Source: an uncultured Phycisphaerales bacterium (lineage in GTDB: Bacteria; Planctomycetota; Phycisphaerae; Sedimentisphaerales; Anaerobacaceae). From it: a stretch of 10,044 nucleotides of DNA. The position numbers were made by a program, and so were the translations under genes. This document shows, piece after piece, positions 6,406 to 10,044 of the stretch. The notes beneath the pieces were generated by a model. It did no database searches. It was not told the DNA's origin and saw nothing but the letters and a program-made list of their open reading frames with translations. The stretch lies in NCBI GenBank assembly GCA_937927975.1, contig CALEZT010000128.1:1-10044 (forward strand), written 5' to 3'. The first letter of the stretch is position 1. The number at the start of each line of letters is the position of its first letter.

Positions 6406-6959
6406 AGAGGATACTTGTTGCGAAACACGGTCGTATAGGGCTTCATCATCACGCCGGCCCGTCGCATCGTGATGTCCAGCGGCGCAATGGATCGTGGAAT
6501 ATCGAAGTTCTTGAGGTAGTACTGTACTGAGCGGTCCGTCCACTCCTTCTTCTGGTCCCACGGGATGGCCTTGTACGACAGGATGTCGTACGTCTGCTCG
6601 TGGTGCATGTGGGTCTAATCGATGGCCCGCGACAACTGCCACACCGCTCGCATGGTGTATGACGCAAATAGTTCCATCGTCAGTTCGGTTCGCGGGGGGT
6701 GGAAGGTGTATCACATGCACTCAGCGTTGAACATCTCGTCGAAGTGCTCGTTCCTGGCGATCGGGGTTAGCAGCAGCACATCATGCTGCTTTCCATGCTC
6801 GAAATGCATCGCCGCCGACATACGAAACGAATCATTATGGCGATGGAAGAACGCGATATTGTACGGCCCCCGAAGATATGACACCTCGGTCCGCGGCTCG
6901 AATTGGCCCAATCAGATACTCTCCACCAAGAAGGTGACAATAAACGATAGGCGTACCAT
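6381..6959 (-). pseudogene. Exported uncharacterised protein, N-terminal part with three in-frame stops
   Basis: One frame gives 192 codons of continuous protein-like sequence, interrupted by TGA (6912-6914), TGA (6711-6713) and TAG (6615-6617). It starts at 6959 after an excellent AAGGAGG and a short hydrophobic leader (VRLSFIVTFLV). The segments include SAAMHFEHGKQHDVLLLTPI, TMELFASYTMRAVWQLSRAI, THMHHEQTYDILSYKAIPWD and APLDITMRRAGVMMKPYTT. I associate this pattern with large uncharacterised exported proteins of environmental bacteria, rich in His and Met, but know no function; that recognition is from memory. The TAG falls where Trp (TGG) would fit (RAID-W-THMHH), and the TGA after NAECM could likewise be Trp, so G-to-A changes are a simple cause. 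The C-terminal half is missing: after FRNKYP the sequence passes into barrel coding sequence in another frame. Intact genes nearby end in TGA, so recoding is unlikely. Confidence 0.72.
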
Positions 6960-6964
6960 ATCTC

Positions 6965-6971
6965 CCTCCTT
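6965..6971 (-). promoter_or_regulatory. Strong ribosome binding site for the stop-interrupted gene
   Basis: AAGGAGG on the minus strand lies 5 nt before the ATG at 6959. A near-perfect site ahead of a gene with a TGA at codon 16 argues that the gene was functional until recently. Confidence 0.7.
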
Positions 6972-7092
6972 CTATCCGTTGCACTTTGGCAGAAACGATA
7001 GGGCTGCCGCCCATTGCCCGTCATCAGGGATTCTCCCCTGGTACGGCTCTCTTTGTGCCTATGCCACCGTCAGGATATAGTTACTCCTATCA

Positions 7093-7140
7093 AGGGGATG
7101 GCCCCGCATCGAAGCCCGTTGCGTACAGAGTCCATCCCCT
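7093..7140. repeat. 9-bp perfect inverted repeat downstream of the Csp gene
   Basis: AGGGGATGG (7093-7101) and CCATCCCCT (7132-7140) are perfect inverted copies separated by 30 nt, in the space between the copper-protein gene (ends 7196) and the stop-interrupted gene (starts 6959). It could fold as a stem in the minus-strand transcript. There is no T-run, so a terminator is not supported. Confidence 0.4.
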
Positions 7141-7195
7141 GTTCACGGGTTGTTCTCGCCCTATCCCGGCACGTGCGGCTACAACAGAGGCCCGA

Positions 7196-7540
7196 TCAGA
7201 CAGCGTGGGCTCCCACCATCTTTTCGCACTCCTCGGCGCAGCGTTCGCACATGTCGGCACATCGCTGGCAATGATCCATCTTATGCTTGCGGCATTCCTC
7301 TCCGCACGCACGGCAGATATCCGCGCAGATGCGGCAGATCTCCTCGGAGGAGTCCGACTCGCTGGCCATGAATGCCGAGGCTGTAAAGCAGATTTTCGCA
7401 CAGTCGCGAAGGAGAGTGATACAGCGAGCCAGTTTCTTTACATCGTCTTCCCGTAAACACGCGGTGGCACAATATTCACATTCGACGGCACATTCATTGC
7501 AGGCTTTGATGCAGTCTTCGAAGTTCTGTCGCATGTCCAT
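7196..7540 (-). CDS. Four-helix-bundle copper storage protein (Csp / DUF326 family)
   Basis: A complete 114-residue protein with 19 cysteines: C10, 14, 17, 21, 24, 28, 40, 47, 51, 69, 72, 76, 79, 83, 91, 94, 98, 101 and 105. Their CxxC/CxxxC spacing along amphipathic helices is the signature of Csp proteins, whose four-helix bundles are filled with thiolates that hold many Cu(I) ions. There is no signal peptide, so it resembles the cytosolic (Csp3-like) group, storing or buffering copper in the cytoplasm. Length fits the family. AAGGAAGG lies about 7 nt before the ATG at 7540. It stands alone between the GH57 stump and the stop-interrupted gene, on the same strand as both. With the Met/Cys-rich exported protein it makes copper handling the most coherent theme here. 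A ferredoxin misannotation is possible for such Cys-rich sequences but does not fit the spacing. Confidence 0.93.
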   Translation of the reverse strand: MDMRQNFEDCIKACNECAVECEYCATACLREDDVKKLARCITLLRDCAKICFTASAFMASESDSSEEICRICADICRACGEECRKHKMDHCQRCADMCERCAEECEKMVGAHAV

Positions 7541-7634
7541 AATTCACCTTCCTTGTCATCGCTGGTCGTTTGCCTTCTTCAGAGTCTGTGATTCACAGTT
7601 TCCCCCCGCAATTACCCATGGCTCATGGTACGGT

Positions 7635-7748
7635 TCAGAGGAAATTGATATTCGTCTCCATTGGGGCGTTCCAGGTGATGTCGAAGATCGTGCCGTGGCG
7701 AAGACGGTATGGCTGACGCACCTGCAGATACAAGCATGCTGAGGCCAT
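7635..7748 (-). pseudogene. GH57 alpha-amylase/glucanotransferase N-terminal stump
   Basis: A 37-residue open frame beginning MASACLYLQVRQPYRLR and HGTIFDI, which matches the usual start of GH57 enzymes (xSVCLYFQVHQPYRLR, then FDI). GH57 proteins are several hundred residues long and act on alpha-glucans. The first conserved GH57 region, HQP, has here become RQP, losing its invariant His. After FDI the family similarity ends, and a TGA follows at 7635. AGGAAAG stands before the ATG at 7748, only 23 nt after the glycosyltransferase stop, so the pair formed an operon, a common arrangement in which a GT4 synthase and a GH57 enzyme act on the same glucan. The remainder of the gene is absent from the window. 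Confidence 0.7.
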
Positions 7749-7771
7749 TAGACTTTCCTGTGTGAAGCTGC

Positions 7772-9031
7772 TCAGGCAACATGTAGCACCCTGTGATAGA
7801 TGGCGTCGACTTTGGCAGCGGAATCCTCCCAACGGAACTGGAGGGCCTCCCTGCGGCCATTGATGCGCAGCAGGTCCCCCAGCGGAGGATGCCGCAGCAC
7901 GGCGACCATCTTGTTGGTCATCTCGTCGATATCCCAGAAATCCACCTTCAGGGCATTTCGAAAGGTCTCGGCCAAGCCGCTCTGTTTGCTGATGAGCACG
8001 GGTACGTCATTCGCAAGCGCCTCCAGCGGTGCAATGCCGAAGGGTTCGCTCACCGACGGCATCACGTACAGATCGGCCATCCGGTAGACCCTTTGCACGT
8101 CGGGACCTCGCAGGAAGCGAGTGAAGAAGACCCGGTGTCCGATCCCGAGCCAGGCGGCCAGCTCGATAACGCCATATAGGCGGTCCCCGTCGCCCGCCAT
8201 GATGAACTTCACGTTCTTGAGCTTCTCCAAGACTCTCTTGGCGGCTTGGAGGAAGTACTCAGGTCCTTTCTGCATGGTGATGCGGCCGAGAAATAGGACA
8301 ATCGGGTCGCGACTGGCGGGCCACGACAGTCGCGGCGATGGCTGAGGCGAGTCCGGAAGATCCACCCCATTGTAGACCACGTCCACCTTCTCGGGCGGCA
8401 CGGCGTAGCGGTGGATAACGATAGTGCGGGTGTATTTGCTGACGGTAATCACCCGGGTCGCCGCGTGCATGCCCTGTCGCTCGATATCGTACACGAATTG
8501 GTTTACGCGCTCGCCGCTACGGTCGAACTCGGTGGAGTGGATCTGGACGACTAGAGGTTTACCGCTGTGGGTTGCCAAGGCGATCCCCGCCGGGAAGGTC
8601 ATCCAGTCGTGGGCGTGAACCACATCGAACTCTTCCGACTGTGCCACCTTCATGACCCTTTGTGCGTATCGATATACCTCCGCTCGCAGATCGAGGCCGT
8701 AGGGGGTCGGGGCCGATAGGAGGTCGTCGGCGAGTTCCGCCTCAACCCTCGCGGTCAGTTGTCGTGCCGGCATCGGGCCGTATGTGCCATAGGCGCTCAT
8801 CCGTGACGGGAGGATCGCTCTGATGCGGACATTGGACAGTTCCTGGCTGAGAACCTCGGTTGCTTCCCGACTGCCGACCCCGAGGTGGATGGGCTTTTGT
8901 CTGGGCAGTACGAACGTCACGTGCATCCCTCGCTGGCTCATTGCCCTGGTCAATCCATGACAGGCCGTGCCGAGCCCGCCGCTGATGAAGGGCGGGAACT
9001 CCCAGCCGAGCATAAGTGTCTTGACGTTCAT
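7772..9031 (-). CDS. GT4 glycosyltransferase, glycogen/starch synthase-like
   Basis: A complete 419-residue cytoplasmic GT-B glycosyltransferase. The N-terminal domain opens LMLGWEFPPFISGGLGTACH (6-25), with the glycine loop typical of glycogen-synthase-like GT4 enzymes, and holds VVHAHDWMTFPAGIALA (138-154) and QIHSTEFDRSG. The C-terminal domain has the nucleotide-sugar site: FLGRITMQKGPEYF (R250, K255), MAGDGDR, then MPSVSEPFGIAPLEAL with the EX7E pair E329 and E337. Such enzymes move a glucosyl (or similar) unit from a nucleotide sugar onto a glucan or other acceptor; the exact substrates are not shown by sequence. The start at 9031 is chosen over 9103 because the synthase-like beta strand begins there and GGAG lies 8 nt upstream. 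The adjacent GH57 stump supports an alpha-glucan role. No defects seen. Confidence 0.92.
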   Translation of the reverse strand: MNVKTLMLGWEFPPFISGGLGTACHGLTRAMSQRGMHVTFVLPRQKPIHLGVGSREATEVLSQELSNVRIRAILPSRMSAYGTYGPMPARQLTARVEAELADDLLSAPTPYGLDLRAEVYRYAQRVMKVAQSEEFDVVHAHDWMTFPAGIALATHSGKPLVVQIHSTEFDRSGERVNQFVYDIERQGMHAATRVITVSKYTRTIVIHRYAVPPEKVDVVYNGVDLPDSPQPSPRLSWPASRDPIVLFLGRITMQKGPEYFLQAAKRVLEKLKNVKFIMAGDGDRLYGVIELAAWLGIGHRVFFTRFLRGPDVQRVYRMADLYVMPSVSEPFGIAPLEALANDVPVLISKQSGLAETFRNALKVDFWDIDEMTNKMVAVLRHPPLGDLLRINGRREALQFRWEDSAAKVDAIYHRVLHVA

Positions 9032-9365
9032 TGATGATGCTCCAAGACGCGGCCTGCTCCTCTGGCTCATTGCACGAGTGACCGTGATTATGCATTTCGA
9101 CAACTTACAGTCCGGTTAGACCAGTCTACTTGGGCAGCCGGACGGGCGAATGAGGGAAGTTGCCAATCGAGTCCCAGTGAAACACGCAATTGTGACGGTT
9201 TCGGGCGACACTACATTCCGACTGTTCTGCTGACTCATTCGATCTCCGCTGCTTGAGTTGCTGCAGGGGCTGGGTACTATTCCTGACGAGGCGAAACCGT
9301 TGGAGGGAGGCGTCAGATAGTAGCAGGGTCAGACGACTGGCAAACAGAGAAAAGAACGGCGGAAT
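9032..9365. other. Divergent intergenic region, no gene seen
   Basis: This 334-nt stretch lies between the divergent glycosyltransferase and the aldolase remnant. The glycosyltransferase frame remains open to 9103, but that extension lacks a ribosome site. Beyond it I see no coding region, RNA gene or clear promoter pair. A minus-strand open frame at 9126-9494 runs across the aldolase remnant and is a shadow. Confidence 0.4.
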
Positions 9366-9738
9366 ATGAGAGATTCCTTGCGCCAATGGCGGCGATCTGT
9401 TGAAGCACGAGTGCAAGATGGTTTCGAAAGGGATGCTGCACCTGTTGGGACCGGCGTTCACCGACGAGGTGGTGTCGGCATCCGACCGGTCCACCCGTGT
9501 TCTGCGGAACTTGTAGTCGATTGTCGATCACAGCTGGCTCGCGCAGATGAGCTACATGTCGATTCTACCGGGGGGTCCGGGCATCGAGCACTCGACGGGG
9601 GGCCTCCTTGCGCTGAATCCCATCTACTTCGATCCCCAGAACATCGTGAAACTTGCCATGGAAAGGGCGTGCAACGCCGTGGCCTTGACGCGGGCTGCGT
9701 ATTTTGCGCCCCATTTTACAGTGAAACCCCTATCGTAA
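9366..9738 (+). pseudogene. Class I fructose-bisphosphate aldolase (archaeal type), decayed N-terminal stump
   Basis: From about 9394 the frame reads DLLKHECKMVSK, LGPAFTDEVVSASDRSTRVL, MSYMSILPGGPGIEHSTGG and LNPIYFDPQNIVKLAMERAC, clearly related to bacterial copies of archaeal-type (DhnA) class I aldolase, which cleaves fructose-1,6-bisphosphate through a lysine Schiff base. Decay is visible: TAG at 9514-9516 falls where Gln is usual (RVLRNLQ), the strongly conserved ILPVDQGIEH has become ILPGGPGIEH, CNAVAxT is followed by unrelated residues, and the frame stops at 9738 after about a third of the normal 300-odd residues, so the Schiff-base lysine region is lost. The 5' end (ATG 9366, MRDSLRQW) seems joined by a frameshift near 9390. 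Expression as an active enzyme is not expected. Confidence 0.8.
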
Positions 9739-9856
9739 ATGCAGTTCCATCGCGTTACGCATGTCATGAGAGAGTATTGACCAGTAGTCATATGCTTTTC
9801 GGCAGTGCAGGTTTACTCGCAGCACGAATCCTCGAGAATTGAACAGGAGCACTACA

Positions 9857-9979
9857 ATGAAAGCCTTCAGGCAAGAAAACGAGTGTGCCAAGCTCATTAT
9901 CGCGTTGGCAGGTGTGTTTCTTCTAACTCTGGCGATCTCCAATAGCAGCCTGGCTCAGAAGGTACCAGCCGAGCGCGCC
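9857..9979 (+). CDS. Exported protein, N-terminal fragment (signal peptide only)
   Basis: The first 41 codons of an exported protein. AGGAG lies 7 nt before the ATG at 9857. A basic start is followed by a hydrophobic core (LIIALAGVFLLTLAI) and a likely cleavage site after NSSLA, giving a mature N-terminus QKVPAERA. The true sequence ends at 9979, where adapter begins; residues after ERA (RSEERRVG...) are adapter translation and must not be used for homology. Function cannot be told from what remains. It follows the aldolase remnant on the same strand by 118 nt. Confidence 0.72.
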
Positions 9980-10044
9980 AGATCGGAAGAGCGTCGTGTT
10001 GGGAACGGGTGTGAAACCCGGGTGGGGGCGTCACCATTAAAAAA
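9980..10044 (+). other. Illumina adapter read-through (reverse complement, error-rich)
   Basis: AGATCGGAAGAGCGTCGTGT is the exact start of the reverse complement of the universal adapter also found at 1-45. The following bases match the rest of that adapter imperfectly and end in CATTAAAAAA, as expected for low-quality read ends. It is non-biological. Confidence 0.97.

Noticed and set aside
6381..6959. Genetic-code change with TGA (or TAG) read as Trp
   Set aside because: The kinase, the glycosyltransferase and the lipoprotein all end cleanly at TGA where their families end, and Trp is encoded by TGG throughout; one of the three stops is TAG as well.
7196..7540. Ferredoxin or metallothionein identity for the Cys-rich protein
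   Set aside because: The Cys are spread along helical heptad-like CxxC/CxxxC spacing over the whole length, which fits the Csp four-helix bundle rather than iron-sulfur or metallothionein patterns.
8933..9073. A 12-nt exact repeat (CTGGCTCATTGC) at 8933-8944 and 9062-9073, giving a repeated TRAMSQR peptide in the extended glycosyltransferase frame
   Set aside because: Too short to call a duplication; the second copy lies in the 5' extension before the chosen start, which is probably untranslated.
1..10044. CRISPR arrays, tRNA or rRNA genes, insertion sequences and phage genes
   Set aside because: No regularly spaced repeats, cloverleaf-type sequence, transposase domains or terminal inverted repeats were seen on either strand; the inverted adapter at the two ends is technical, not an element boundary.

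Overview
The window is a roughly 9.93 kb piece of bacterial DNA bounded on both sides by Illumina adapter sequence (1-45, and an error-rich reverse-complement copy at 9980-10044). Genes touching either edge are therefore cut by the library or assembly, and their last residues are adapter translation. The DNA is moderately GC-rich and uses ordinary Shine-Dalgarno sites. A lipoprotein, several exported proteins and the C-terminal end of an outer-membrane barrel point to a Gram-negative-type envelope. The mix of genes (CPIMGG metal-site protein, Csp-type copper storage protein, CaCA antiporter, GT4 next to a GH57 remnant) recalls environmental Planctomycetota-like metagenome bins. That placement is an impression, not proof.

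Layout. Positions 46-2122 on the minus strand hold a probable four-gene operon: a lipoprotein with four Cys pairs, a 75-residue zinc-ribbon protein, an exported protein with a CPIMGG/CCxxC domain, and the start of a two-TM sensor protein. At 2481-3102 (+) is a broken calcium/sodium antiporter, with one frameshift and loss of its second alpha-repeat. At 3613-5106 (+) is an intact, apparently orphan, membrane sensor histidine kinase with a His-rich sensor loop. At 5552-5869 (+) is a small exported Met/Cys-rich protein, followed by a clear intrinsic terminator (5906-5943). At 6100-6959 (-) two gene remnants are fused: the N-terminal part of an uncharacterised exported protein interrupted by three in-frame stops, joined out of frame to the C-terminal part of an outer-membrane barrel. 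At 7196-7540 (-) is a 19-Cys Csp-like four-helix copper-binding protein. At 7772-9031 (-) is a glycogen-synthase-like GT4 glycosyltransferase, followed 23 nt later by a 37-codon stump of a GH57 alpha-amylase-type gene (7635-7748). At 9366-9738 (+) is a decayed stump of a class I (archaeal-type) fructose-bisphosphate aldolase. At 9857-9979 (+) the signal peptide of a further exported protein runs into the adapter.

Two themes stand out. First, metal (probably copper) handling: a Csp-like copper sponge, a Met/Cys-rich exported protein, a CPIMGG/CCxxC protein, two Cys-pair proteins and two sensor proteins. Second, gene decay: at least five genes are shortened, frameshifted or carry stops, often with the middle removed. 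The substitutions favour real decay or ancient fragments. The clean out-of-frame joins and the adapter-bounded contig keep assembly error open as an explanation for the deletions.
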